A DNA stretch of 64,000 nt from Flavisolibacter nicotianae (GTDB lineage: Bacteria > Bacteroidota > Bacteroidia > Chitinophagales > Chitinophagaceae). A model generated the notes under the pieces. It saw nothing but the letters and a program-made list of their open reading frames with translations, was not told where the DNA came from and did no database searches. Location of the stretch: positions 62,001 to 126,000 of the forward strand of contig NZ_RBCI01000010.1 in the NCBI RefSeq assembly GCF_003628535.1. Reading direction: 5' to 3'. The position numbers and the translations under genes were made by a program. Below, piece after piece: positions 1 through 8,664 of the stretch. The number at the start of each line of letters is the position of its first letter. Within the stretch, counting starts at the first letter, position 1.

Positions 1-630
1 CCACTGGCGCAAACCTGCTGCGGCCAGCCGATGGCCAATTCCGGTTATGAATCGCTGACGGGAAACTGCAACGAACTCTTTACAAAAAACTTTTCTTCCT
101 TCGACTATATTGTTTGTCCCTCGGGCAGTTGTGTCCTGCACATCAAGGAACATTTGCATTCTGCAAAAGACAGAACGGCCGCAACCGCCATCCGGCGCAA
201 TGTCTACGAGCTGACCGAATTTCTCACCGATGTACTAAATGTCGATCGACTGCAGGCAGCGTTTCCGTACAAAGTGGGTCTTCACCAGAGCTGCCACGGG
301 CAACGGGGCCTGCACCTTTCGCAAATGAGTGAGCTGGTGGCAAAGCCTTATTCCAAGCCCGAACGCCTGCTCAACATGGTCGAGGGACTGGAGCTGATTG
401 AACTCGACCGCAAAGACGAGTGCTGCGGTTTTGGCGGCACTTTCTGCGTGACCGAAGAAGCCGTCTCAGTCAAGATGGGAAAGGACAGAGTGAGGGATCA
501 CGAAGCACACGGCGCCGACTACATCACCGGGGCCGATATGAGTTGCCTCATGCACCTGCAGGGCATTTTAAAAAGACAGGGAAGCAAGGTGCAGGTCAAG
601 CACATTGCCGAAATACTGAACGCACAATGA
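1..630 (+). CDS. lutA: LutA-type (Fe-S)-binding lactate oxidation subunit, 5' truncated by window edge
   Basis: This is the C-terminal part of the LutA/LldE cysteine-rich subunit of the LutABC complex, which oxidises L-lactate to pyruvate. The reading frame is open from base 1, so the true start lies outside the window. Two CCG-type cysteine motifs that bind the iron-sulfur cluster are visible: TCCGQP at the very beginning and ECCGFGG at about 416-436. The stop codon overlaps the lutB start (ATGA), so translation is probably coupled. Identity is supported by order and spacing with lutB and lutC. Glycolate oxidase subunit GlcF is the nearest alternative, but the small size and the lutB/lutC neighbours favour lactate. 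Confidence 0.9.
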   Translation, partial: PLAQTCCGQPMANSGYESLTGNCNELFTKNFSSFDYIVCPSGSCVLHIKEHLHSAKDRTAATAIRRNVYELTEFLTDVLNVDRLQAAFPYKVGLHQSCHGQRGLHLSQMSELVAKPYSKPERLLNMVEGLELIELDRKDECCGFGGTFCVTEEAVSVKMGKDRVRDHEAHGADYITGADMSCLMHLQGILKRQGSKVQVKHIAEILNAQ

Positions 631-2021
631 GTAACAGCAACCACCATACAGATCATGCAACGCTGGCTGAAAAATTCAACCGCGATGAAGCCCGTGTGAA
701 CTGGCATGACGAAACCCTGTGGTTCATCCGGCAAAAGCGGGACAGGGCTGCCTGGTCGCTGGGCAACGAGTGGGAGCCGTTGCGGGAAACGGCTTCGGCC
801 ATCAAAGCGCATACGTTGTCCAACCTGAGCGACTACCTGCAACAGTTTGAAAAAGCGGCGCAGCAGAACGGCATCACCGTTCATTGGGCAGCCGATGGGG
901 AGGAACACAACCGGATCGTTCACGGCATTCTTGCAAAACACAACGCCACGCAGCTGGTGAAAAGCAAGTCGATGCTCACGGAGGAGTGCCACCTAAACGA
1001 CTACCTCAAAGAAAAAGGCGTAGAAGTGATTGACACGGATCTGGGTGAACGCATTGTGCAACTGGCAGAAGAGCATCCCAGCCATATTGTACTTCCCTGC
1101 ATTCACTGGAAAAAAGAAGAGATCGGGGAATTGTTTCACAAACACCTGGGTTCTCCCGAAGGTGTCATCGACCCATCATTTCTTACTAATACGGCAAGGG
1201 TTCACCTGCGGGAAAAATTTCTGACACGGCGGGTAGCCATCACCGGTGTCAACTTCGCCATTGCGGAAACGGGTGAATTTGTAGTCTGCACCAACGAGGG
1301 TAATGCAGACATGGGTGCCCACCTGAGCGATGTGCACATTGCCTGCATGGGCATTGAAAAGCTCATTCCGAAACGGGAGCACCTGGGCGTCTTTCTTCGC
1401 CTGCTGGCAAGAAGCGCCACGGGCCAGCCCATCACCACCTATTCCAGCCATTTTAAAAAGCCGCGGGAAGGGCAGGAGATGCACCTGGTGCTGGTGGATA
1501 ACGGCCGAAGCACGCAACTGGGAAGGGAGGATTTTCGCAACTCACTCAAGTGCATCCGGTGCGGTGCCTGTTTCAATACCTGTCCCGTGTACCGCCGGAG
1601 CGGTGGCCACAGTTATCACACCGCCATTGCAGGGCCGATCGGTTCCATCCTGGCACCGAACCTGGACATGCGGCAGTACAAAGACCTGCCGTTTGCCTCT
1701 ACGCTGTGTGGCTCCTGCAGCAACGTGTGCCCGGTAAAAATCAACATTCACGAACAGCTTTACCAGTGGCGGCAGGTGCTGACCGAAGAAGGCTATCAGC
1801 CCAAATCAAAAACGGTGGCCATGAAGGCAATGGCGGCCACTTTATCCAAACCTTCTTTATTCTCCATTGCCGGCAAGTGGGGGAGAAAAGTGATGGGGCT
1901 TGTCCCCGGTCTCGTCAGCAATCGATTGAATCCATGGTACAAGCAACGCGAAATGCCGGCGCCGCCGGAGCAATCGTTTACCGAATGGTACAAGCAAAAC
2001 AGGAAAGGAGGAAAATCATGA
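627..2021 (+). CDS. lutB: LutB-type lactate oxidation iron-sulfur protein
   Basis: This 464-residue protein is the electron-transfer subunit of the LutABC lactate-oxidising complex. The start was placed at the ATG overlapping the lutA stop (ATGA); the open frame extends upstream to base 420 but only through lutA. The N-terminal two thirds form the LUD (lactate utilisation) domain. The C-terminal part holds two ferredoxin-like cluster motifs: CIRCGACFNTCP near residue 310 and LCGSCSNVCP near residue 360, each spaced CxxCxxCxxxCP or close to it. It overlaps lutC by the same ATGA arrangement, giving a tight three-gene operon. No anomaly is seen; length is normal for the family. Confidence 0.93.
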   Translation: MSNSNHHTDHATLAEKFNRDEARVNWHDETLWFIRQKRDRAAWSLGNEWEPLRETASAIKAHTLSNLSDYLQQFEKAAQQNGITVHWAADGEEHNRIVHGILAKHNATQLVKSKSMLTEECHLNDYLKEKGVEVIDTDLGERIVQLAEEHPSHIVLPCIHWKKEEIGELFHKHLGSPEGVIDPSFLTNTARVHLREKFLTRRVAITGVNFAIAETGEFVVCTNEGNADMGAHLSDVHIACMGIEKLIPKREHLGVFLRLLARSATGQPITTYSSHFKKPREGQEMHLVLVDNGRSTQLGREDFRNSLKCIRCGACFNTCPVYRRSGGHSYHTAIAGPIGSILAPNLDMRQYKDLPFASTLCGSCSNVCPVKINIHEQLYQWRQVLTEEGYQPKSKTVAMKAMAATLSKPSLFSIAGKWGRKVMGLVPGLVSNRLNPWYKQREMPAPPEQSFTEWYKQNRKGGKS

Positions 2022-2599
2022 GCAGCCGCGATGCCATCCTACAAAAAGTAAAAGCAGCACAGCCTTCTTTACTACCGCTGCCTTCCATTGAAAAACAGCC
2101 GCGAGAGGTTGATGCGGTCAAGCAGTTTCAAGCGGTGCTGGAAAGCATCGGGGGAAAAGTAGTTTTTCTGAATGCAGAAGAATCAATTGCCGAAAAAACG
2201 GTCGCACTGTTCCCGGAAGCGAAACGCATTGTTTCTTCCATCACCGCAGTTCAAAACTATTTTTTCAGCGACTACAAAAGCCTCCGGCATCATTCCCTGC
2301 AGGATGTGGATGTCGCCATCATCGAGGCGCAGTTTGGCGTGGCGGAGAATGGCGCCGTGTGGGTAACGGAAGAGGACCTGAAAATCCGGGTGCTGCCGTT
2401 TATCTGTGAGCACCTGGTGGCGGTGGTGGATTCAACGACGATCGTCGCCACCCTGCACGAAGCCTATGAACGGATCGGTGCATCTGCTTATGGCTTTGGC
2501 GCTTTCATCGCCGGCCCTTCCAAAACGGCCGATATCGAGCAATCGCTGGTGCTGGGTGCACACGGCCCAAAAAGCATGACAGTTTTCCTGTTACACTAG
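2018..2599 (+). CDS. lutC: LutC-type LUD domain protein
   Basis: This 193-residue protein is the third subunit of the lactate utilisation complex. It consists of a single LUD domain, and its C-terminus carries the typical segment AGPSKTADIE followed by LGAHGPKSMTVFLL. The start ATG lies inside the lutB stop (ATGA). The upstream in-frame extension to 1550 is an artefact inside lutB. It ends the operon; the next gene begins 205 bases downstream. LutC has no cluster motif of its own, and its biochemical part in the complex is less well defined than that of LutA and LutB. Confidence 0.9.
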   Translation: MSSRDAILQKVKAAQPSLLPLPSIEKQPREVDAVKQFQAVLESIGGKVVFLNAEESIAEKTVALFPEAKRIVSSITAVQNYFFSDYKSLRHHSLQDVDVAIIEAQFGVAENGAVWVTEEDLKIRVLPFICEHLVAVVDSTTIVATLHEAYERIGASAYGFGAFIAGPSKTADIEQSLVLGAHGPKSMTVFLLH

Positions 2600-2804
2600 C
2601 GCACTTTACTGTTTGGTTTTATTCCAATATTTGATCCACTTGCCGGCAATTCCCCGGCGAGTTTGAACGAACGTAGATTTTTCTTTGCTGGCTGGGTGTG
2701 TCAAACAACCAGCAAGATGAAACAGCAGGCTCTCTTTCCAAGCTGTTACCTGCCAGCGACGAAAAAGCTTTCCGGCAAAAGCTGTTTGCGTTTAATTTCG
2801 CCGG

Positions 2805-3575
2805 ATGCCCCCTATCACCACAAAGAATCCATTGCCTGCTGTCGTATTCGTTGCCCTTGTATTTTTTGCAAATTCCGCCTTCGCACAAACCGCCAAACCA
2901 ACTGTAGCCAACGCTCATTCGCACAACGATTACAACCAGCGATCCGCTTTTTATGGTGCGTACAAACAGGGTTTTGGTTCGATTGAGGCCGATATTTTTG
3001 CCGTGAACGAGCAATTGTTTGTAGCGCATGATAAAAAGAACATTCATGCGGATCGCACGCTGCAAGCACTCTACCTGGAACCTATCGCCAAAGGCTTGAA
3101 AAAAGATAGTGCCCGTCGCCTTCAATTGCTGGTTGATATCAAGGAAAATGGCGACAGTGTTCTTCCCCTTCTTATCCGGCAGTTGCTGCCGCTCCAACCG
3201 TTTTATTCCACCGGCCGGTTGTTGGTCCTGATCAGTGGAAACAGGCCACTGCCTTCCAGTTATAACCGGTACCCGGATTTTATTTTTTTCGATGACGACC
3301 TCGTGCACCAACATACACCGGAGCAATGGAAAAGAGTCGGGCTGGTGAGTTTGAAATTCAGCTTGTTTACAACCTGGAAAGGAACGGGTGTGATCCCGGA
3401 AGAAGACGAAGACCGTTTGCGACGAATCATAAACAGCGTGCATGCATCGGGCAAAGGCATTCGCTTTTGGGACGCTCCGGATACTGTAGCCGCCTGGCAG
3501 GAACTGGTAAAACTGGGCGTTGATTTTATCGGTACAGATTCTATTGAGAAGCTGGCGCATTTCCTGGAGCGATAG
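2805..3575 (+). CDS. secreted GDPD/PI-PLC-like phosphodiesterase
   Basis: This 256-residue protein has an N-terminal signal peptide ending near SAFAQ (residue ~28) and is probably periplasmic or outer-membrane associated. The mature part looks like the glycerophosphodiester phosphodiesterase / PI-PLC-like TIM barrel: AHSHNDY near the start replaces the HRG block, IEAD near residue 60 gives the metal-binding Glu and Asp, and FVAHD supplies the second catalytic His. FWDAPD and FIGTDS near the C-terminus fit later barrel strands. It stands alone between lutC and the Oar-like receptor. Substrate is unknown; activity on lipid head groups is an inference from the fold. Confidence 0.75.
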   Translation: MPPITTKNPLPAVVFVALVFFANSAFAQTAKPTVANAHSHNDYNQRSAFYGAYKQGFGSIEADIFAVNEQLFVAHDKKNIHADRTLQALYLEPIAKGLKKDSARRLQLLVDIKENGDSVLPLLIRQLLPLQPFYSTGRLLVLISGNRPLPSSYNRYPDFIFFDDDLVHQHTPEQWKRVGLVSLKFSLFTTWKGTGVIPEEDEDRLRRIINSVHASGKGIRFWDAPDTVAAWQELVKLGVDFIGTDSIEKLAHFLER

Positions 3576-3923
3576 TCTGAGAAATGTGGGCTTGTTTTTA
3601 GTAAAGGGTTGGTCCGTATACTGTCCGTATCTGTTTCGATTCGTTATTCCTCTCCGCTTTTTTTTACCCGTACAGCATGCATCGTGCAACACCGGCAAAC
3701 GTTGAGGGGCATCAAAGAGAGGTCGATATTCGTTCTTTCGTGTGCATCGCTGCCGGTATGTCATCCCGTTTTCCGGAACATCCTGGTGATTGTTTGTGCG
3801 TAACAATCCGACGCATGTAGCAGGAGGCGAAATAGAAAATAGTAATTTTAGCTGTCTTTTTCTGCTGCCTTACGATCGAGTCCTCCCGTGAAATGATTTT
3901 TTCTTTTACCAAAAACGGTGTTT
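3576..3923. other. intergenic region (348 bp)
   Basis: No convincing gene was found here; open frames on both strands are short and lack family features. A weak -7-like element TAATTTTA lies at 3843-3850 (one mismatch to TAnnTTTG), about 75 bases before the start of the following receptor. No matching TTG box is seen at the expected spacing. Confidence 0.4.
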
Positions 3924-6900
3924 ATGCAAAAGGAAATTCATTTTCGACTGCTCTTCTTCGTGTTGTTTTTTAGTGGTTTTACCGTTGTTCATTCACAAGT
4001 CACAACCGCAACGCTAACCGGCATTGTCCGCGATGCCAACAACGCACCGCTGCCAGGTGCAACGGTCGTGGTGGAATATCCCGATGCGGGAATCAAGCGA
4101 ACCGTTTTGACAAAAGGGGATGGCCGCTTTACCCTGAGCAACCAGCGTGTGGGTGGTCCCTACCGCATCACGGTGAGTTATGTAAATTACCAGCCGTCCA
4201 CAACGGAGAATGTTTTTTTGGAACTGGGACAAAACAATTTTGTCGAAATCGCCCTGACTGAAAAAGCCGCTCAATTAGCCGGTGTGACAGTCAGCGCCAC
4301 GGGCTCCCGGATATTCGACAACAAACGTACCGGTGCAAGCACTAATATCAACAGCACCGTTATCCGGAACCTGCCGACCATCAGCCGGTCGGCAGACGAT
4401 TACCTGCGGCTGGCTCCGTCCGCGGCGCCGACCTATAACGGGCTTTCGTTTGCCGGACGAAACGGCCAGTACAACAACTTTTCGCTGGACGGCGCTGTTT
4501 TCAACAATCCCTTCGGACTGGATGCGCCAACACCCGGCGGACAAACCAATGCGCAACCGGTTTCACTCGACGCCATTGAGCAGATACAGGTAAACCTTGC
4601 GCCTTACGATGTAACGCAGGCAGGCTTTACCGGCGCCGGCATTAATACGGTAACCCGTTCGGGAAGCAATAAGTTTTATGCAACGGTCTACAGCTTTTAC
4701 CGCAACCAATCCTTCACCGGCAATAAAGTCGAGAAGAACAAACTGGTCGTGCCCGATTTGAAACAGTACCAGGGAGGTGTATCGGTTGGCGGGCCAATTA
4801 TCCGGAACAAGTTGTTTTATTTCGCCAATTTCGAAACGGAGCAACGCAAGGATGCGGCATCGGGCTATGTAGCACAGAACAGCGGCAATGCAGGTAAGAC
4901 CAATACTTCCCGCGTACTCGAAGACGATTTGATTGCCGTGAGCAAGATCCTGAAAGACCGTTTTGGCTACGAAACCGGCCCCTACCAAAACTTCACGCAT
5001 AACCAGAAAAATTATAAGTGGCTGTTCAAAACCGACTGGAACATCAGCAACCGGCATTCGCTTTCGTTTACCTACAACGGCCTCGATGCCAAAAAAGACA
5101 AGCCTGCACACCCGAGCGCCATCGGCCGGCGCGGTCCCGATTTTACCACGCTGCAGTTTCGCAATTCCGGCTACACGATCATCAACCGTTTGCATTCGTT
5201 CGGCACGGAGTTGAAGTCCAATTTCAGCAGCTCCTACGCCAACAAGCTACGAGTGGTTTACACCATCTTTCGCGACACCCGCGATCCGTTTTCCGCGCCA
5301 TTCCCCGTCATCAACATCACCAAGAACCGCGTTCGGTATATCATCGCCGGGCACGAACCTTTCTCCATCAACAACCGCCTGAACCAGGATGCGTTCCAGG
5401 TGACCGACAATTTCAACGCCTATTACAAGAACCACACGCTGACGGCCGGTGCGTCTTACGAATCGTTCAAGTTTGGAAACTCGTTTAACCTGACCGGGTA
5501 TGGCGCCACGCTTTTCGCCGATATCGACATCAACGATTTCCTGACGAAAGTGCCTACGGGTGGCAATGTTGTTTTTGGCGCTTACCCGCTCGATGTGGAT
5601 GTGAACTATGCACGAAAAAGAGCACAGTTCAACGACTGGACCTGGTACTACCTGACGGTCGCCCAGCTATCGGCCTATGTCCAGGATGAATGGGCGGTAT
5701 CGTCGCGTTTTCGCTTTACCTATGGCCTGCGGCTGGATAAACCTAATTACAGCAATGAGCGCTACCGCAGTCCGAATATCAATCCCGATGGAAGCTTTGC
5801 AGGCTCGTACACGGAAGGTTCGCCCACGGTTCCCAACAACGATAATTTGGTGCTGTTCGACGAATCCGGCAAACGCCTGTCCAATGGCGTTGGGAAGGAT
5901 GTGGACAATACCCGACTGCCCAACAAAAAAATTCTCTTTTCGCCCCGTGCCGGATTTAACTGGGACATCAACGGCGATAAAACGGTGCAACTGCGGGGCG
6001 GATCGGGCCTGTTCACGGGACGTTTTCCATTTGTATGGATCGGCAATCATATTGGCAACCCGTTCAGCTTTTTTTACAACGTTACGAGTAAGGATTTTCA
6101 ATGGCCGCAGGTATGGCGAAGCAACATCGGTGTCGATTACAGGATTCCGTTTGGGACCATCTTTACCACCGACATTGCCTATACCAAAGATGTGAACGCC
6201 ATGATGGTGCGCAACTACAAACTGGGCACGCCTACCGGTACGCTCAACTCGGGCACGGGTGACCGCCGCAATGTGTACCTGGCCACCGACCAGGGCGGGG
6301 CCAATGCCTATGTTTTTACCAATACCAATGTCGGCTACCAGTTCAACTGGTCGTTCCAGGCACAGCAAAATTTCCGCAATGGCCTGTTTGCCATGTTTGC
6401 GTACAACTACCTTATTGCAAAGGATGCCAGTTCGATTTCTGCAGAAATTTCCAGCGATGCCTTCGACCGCAACCCGATCCTGAACAATGCCAATGAAGCG
6501 AAGGAGTCGAATTCCCTGTATGGCAATACACACCGGTTCTTTTTGGCAGGGTTTAAAAAATTTACCTACGGCGCCGGTAAAAACCTGGCAACGACCATTT
6601 CGCTTTTCAGCACTTGGACCTCGGGAAACCGTTTTGCGTATGTGTATGGCGGTGACATCAACAACGACGGCACCACGACCAACGATTTGCTTTATGTGCC
6701 TACCGATGCGGAAATCAATACGATGAGTTTTTCCACCCTGACCGACGTTTTTGGAAACGTGAAAACCCCGGCGCAGCAACGGGATGCTTTCAAAGCGTTC
6801 ATTGCCCAGGATAAATACCTTCGTGGCCGCAGGGGACAGTACACCGAAAAATACGCCGGTGAAAATCCCTGGACCGGCGAGTTGGATCTTCGCCTCCTGC

Positions 6901-7157
6901 AGGATTTGATGCTTTCAGGCAAGGGGCCAACGCTGCAGTTCAGCTTTGATGTTGTAAACCTGGGCAATTTGATCAACAGTTCGTGGGGTGTGCGCAAATA
7001 CGCAACAACGTCGGGTTATTACCAGCCGGTTTCCGTGACCGTCAGCAACAATGTGCCCACCTATCAGTTTGATCCGTCGTTGCAGTCGACGTTTACCACC
7101 AGTCCCGATCTTCCCTCGCGTTGGCAGATGCAATTTGGCCTGCGGCTGATCTTTTAA
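3924..7157 (+). CDS. Oar-like TonB-dependent outer-membrane receptor
   Basis: This 1077-residue outer-membrane beta-barrel protein has a signal peptide (cleavage near VVHSQ, residue ~20). It then has a carboxypeptidase-regulatory-like beta-sandwich (about 25-115, TLTGIVRDANNAPLPGATV), a plug domain (about 125-235) and a large barrel ending in the aromatic FGLRLIF. The plug contains the block NNFSLDGAVFNNPFGLD and TRSGSNKFYA typical of Oar-like receptors. A GTG two codons upstream is in frame, but the ATG gives the better signal peptide. No SusD or enzyme gene adjoins it, so it is an orphan receptor; the ligand is unknown. Oar proteins are linked to outer-membrane secretion or adhesion in myxobacteria, so transport of a nutrient is not certain. 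Confidence 0.88.
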   Translation: MQKEIHFRLLFFVLFFSGFTVVHSQVTTATLTGIVRDANNAPLPGATVVVEYPDAGIKRTVLTKGDGRFTLSNQRVGGPYRITVSYVNYQPSTTENVFLELGQNNFVEIALTEKAAQLAGVTVSATGSRIFDNKRTGASTNINSTVIRNLPTISRSADDYLRLAPSAAPTYNGLSFAGRNGQYNNFSLDGAVFNNPFGLDAPTPGGQTNAQPVSLDAIEQIQVNLAPYDVTQAGFTGAGINTVTRSGSNKFYATVYSFYRNQSFTGNKVEKNKLVVPDLKQYQGGVSVGGPIIRNKLFYFANFETEQRKDAASGYVAQNSGNAGKTNTSRVLEDDLIAVSKILKDRFGYETGPYQNFTHNQKNYKWLFKTDWNISNRHSLSFTYNGLDAKKDKPAHPSAIGRRGPDFTTLQFRNSGYTIINRLHSFGTELKSNFSSSYANKLRVVYTIFRDTRDPFSAPFPVINITKNRVRYIIAGHEPFSINNRLNQDAFQVTDNFNAYYKNHTLTAGASYESFKFGNSFNLTGYGATLFADIDINDFLTKVPTGGNVVFGAYPLDVDVNYARKRAQFNDWTWYYLTVAQLSAYVQDEWAVSSRFRFTYGLRLDKPNYSNERYRSPNINPDGSFAGSYTEGSPTVPNNDNLVLFDESGKRLSNGVGKDVDNTRLPNKKILFSPRAGFNWDINGDKTVQLRGGSGLFTGRFPFVWIGNHIGNPFSFFYNVTSKDFQWPQVWRSNIGVDYRIPFGTIFTTDIAYTKDVNAMMVRNYKLGTPTGTLNSGTGDRRNVYLATDQGGANAYVFTNTNVGYQFNWSFQAQQNFRNGLFAMFAYNYLIAKDASSISAEISSDAFDRNPILNNANEAKESNSLYGNTHRFFLAGFKKFTYGAGKNLATTISLFSTWTSGNRFAYVYGGDINNDGTTTNDLLYVPTDAEINTMSFSTLTDVFGNVKTPAQQRDAFKAFIAQDKYLRGRRGQYTEKYAGENPWTGELDLRLLQDLMLSGKGPTLQFSFDVVNLGNLINSSWGVRKYATTSGYYQPVSVTVSNNVPTYQFDPSLQSTFTTSPDLPSRWQMQFGLRLIF

Positions 7158-7233
7158 AAAACGTGGCAGGGCTTTAGGCGGGATGCGTGGCGAAATCTTC
7201 TCCGGAAACCATCCGGTTTCGTTCGGTGTGGAA

Positions 7234-7241
7234 TAGTTTTG
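7234..7241 (+). promoter_or_regulatory. candidate -7 promoter element TAGTTTTG upstream of ndh
   Basis: TAGTTTTG matches the Bacteroidota -7 consensus TAnnTTTG exactly and sits 78 bases before the ndh start codon. The expected -33 TTG is not perfect; TTTCG is the closest sequence near 7217. Confidence 0.45.
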
Positions 7242-7318
7242 TTGGTTGATTCAGGTGTTTGCCGGCTCCGCAAGAGCGGCGCAAAGGGATAAGGAAACAA
7301 ACTAAAATCGGACGTTTT

Positions 7319-8614
7319 ATGAACGAGACCAAAAAAGTTGTTGTGGTAGGTGGCGGCTTTGCCGGCATCGAACTCATAAAAAAACTGGCGAAAGACAGGC
7401 GATTTCACATCACACTCGTCGACAGGAACAATTACCATTTTTTCCCGCCGCTGCTCTACCAGGTTTCTACGGCCTTTATCGAACCTTCAAATATCAGCTA
7501 CCCGTTCCGGCGCCTGTTCCAGGAAAAAGAAAACATCCGCTTTCATATGGGATCGCTGGTGAAGGTGAACGCAGAGCAAAACGAAGTGGAAACCGATACC
7601 GGTGTGTTGCAGTACGACTACCTCGTGCTGGCACTGGGAACGGAAACCAATTATTTCGGCATGCAGAACGTCAAAGACAATGCACTGCCGATGAAAACGA
7701 TTGATGAAGCGCTGAACCTGCGCAACACCATCCTGCTGAACATGGAAGAAGCCGTGCGAGCAAAAAGCAAAGAAGAAAGAGACCGGTATCTAAATATCGT
7801 CATAGCCGGTGGCGGACCCACGGGAGTGGAACTGGCCGGCATGCTGGCGGAACTGGGTCAAAACACGGCGCGGAAAGAATACCCGGAGATCCAGGATTTT
7901 GGTTCGCATATTTACCTCGTTGATGCCGGCCCGGTACTGCTGGCGCCCATGAGCAAAAAGGCGCAGGCGGAAGCAAAGGACGTCCTGGCGAAACTGGGAG
8001 TGAACATCATCCAGAATACGGCGGTGAAGGATTATGCGGACGGGAAAGTACTACTCTCCACCGGCCAAACGCTGGAAACCTGTGCGTTGATTTGGGCATC
8101 CGGCGTGGTGGCGCGGGAAGTTCCCGGTTTGCCCAAAGAAGTGATCGGCCGTGGCCGCAGGGTGATGGTGGACGAAGTCAACCGGGTGCAGGGCTTGCAA
8201 AACGTGTTTGTCCTGGGAGACCTGTGTTTGCAAACCACCGATAAACCCTTCCCGAATGGTCACCCGCAAGTGGCGCAGGTTGCCATCCAGCAGGGACAGT
8301 TGTTGGCAAAGAACCTGGTGCGCCTTCAAAACAACGAAGCGATGAAACCCTTTGCCTACAACGACAAAGGAAGCATGGCCATCATTTCCAAATACGAGGC
8401 CGTGGCCGACCTGCCGAAATTTTCATTCAAAGGGTTTTTTGCCTGGCTGGTCTGGCTGTTCATTCACATCATCCCCCTGATCGGTTTTCGAAATAAAGTA
8501 AAGCTGGCCTTTAGCTGGTTCTGGTCGTTTATCACCAACGATCCAACGCTGCGACTGATCATCCGGCCACAAAAAAAGAAAGCGGTTGAAAAAGAGGAAG
8601 TGAAGAGTCAATAG
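7319..8614 (+). CDS. ndh: type II NADH:quinone oxidoreductase (NDH-2)
   Basis: This 431-residue flavoprotein transfers electrons from NADH to quinone at the inner face of the cytoplasmic membrane without pumping protons. The first Rossmann motif is GGGFAG at residues 11-16 (FAD) and the second is GGGPTGVELAG in the middle of the protein (NADH). LVLALGTETN and the GDL segment (VFVLGDLC) fit the second flavin contact. The C-terminus carries a hydrophobic stretch, FFAWLVWLFIHIIPLIGF, that would anchor it to the membrane. The start is ATG at 7319; an in-frame extension upstream lacks the family N-terminus. It is a single gene, convergent with the nagP-like permease. Confidence 0.92.
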   Translation: MNETKKVVVVGGGFAGIELIKKLAKDRRFHITLVDRNNYHFFPPLLYQVSTAFIEPSNISYPFRRLFQEKENIRFHMGSLVKVNAEQNEVETDTGVLQYDYLVLALGTETNYFGMQNVKDNALPMKTIDEALNLRNTILLNMEEAVRAKSKEERDRYLNIVIAGGGPTGVELAGMLAELGQNTARKEYPEIQDFGSHIYLVDAGPVLLAPMSKKAQAEAKDVLAKLGVNIIQNTAVKDYADGKVLLSTGQTLETCALIWASGVVAREVPGLPKEVIGRGRRVMVDEVNRVQGLQNVFVLGDLCLQTTDKPFPNGHPQVAQVAIQQGQLLAKNLVRLQNNEAMKPFAYNDKGSMAIISKYEAVADLPKFSFKGFFAWLVWLFIHIIPLIGFRNKVKLAFSWFWSFITNDPTLRLIIRPQKKKAVEKEEVKSQ

Positions 8615-8645
8615 TGAATGGTGAGTCTGGAAATCTTCCATTCAC
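8614..8645. terminator. convergent hairpin between ndh and the permease gene
   Basis: GTGAATGG (8614-8621) pairs with CCATTCAC (8638-8645). It sits between two converging gene ends only 50 bases apart, so a bidirectional terminator role is plausible. There is no strong T-tract on either side. Confidence 0.4.
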
Positions 8646-8664
8646 CATAGCCAATTGCCTAACC

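Noticed and set aside
627-2021. Longer lutB starting at 420
   Set aside because: The extension lies wholly in lutA in another frame; the ATGA junction at 627 matches the lutB-lutC junction.
2683-2717. Inverted repeat TTGCTGG/CCAGCAA upstream of the GDPD-like gene
   Set aside because: Short arms with a mismatch when extended and a large loop; no T-run or link to a regulator.
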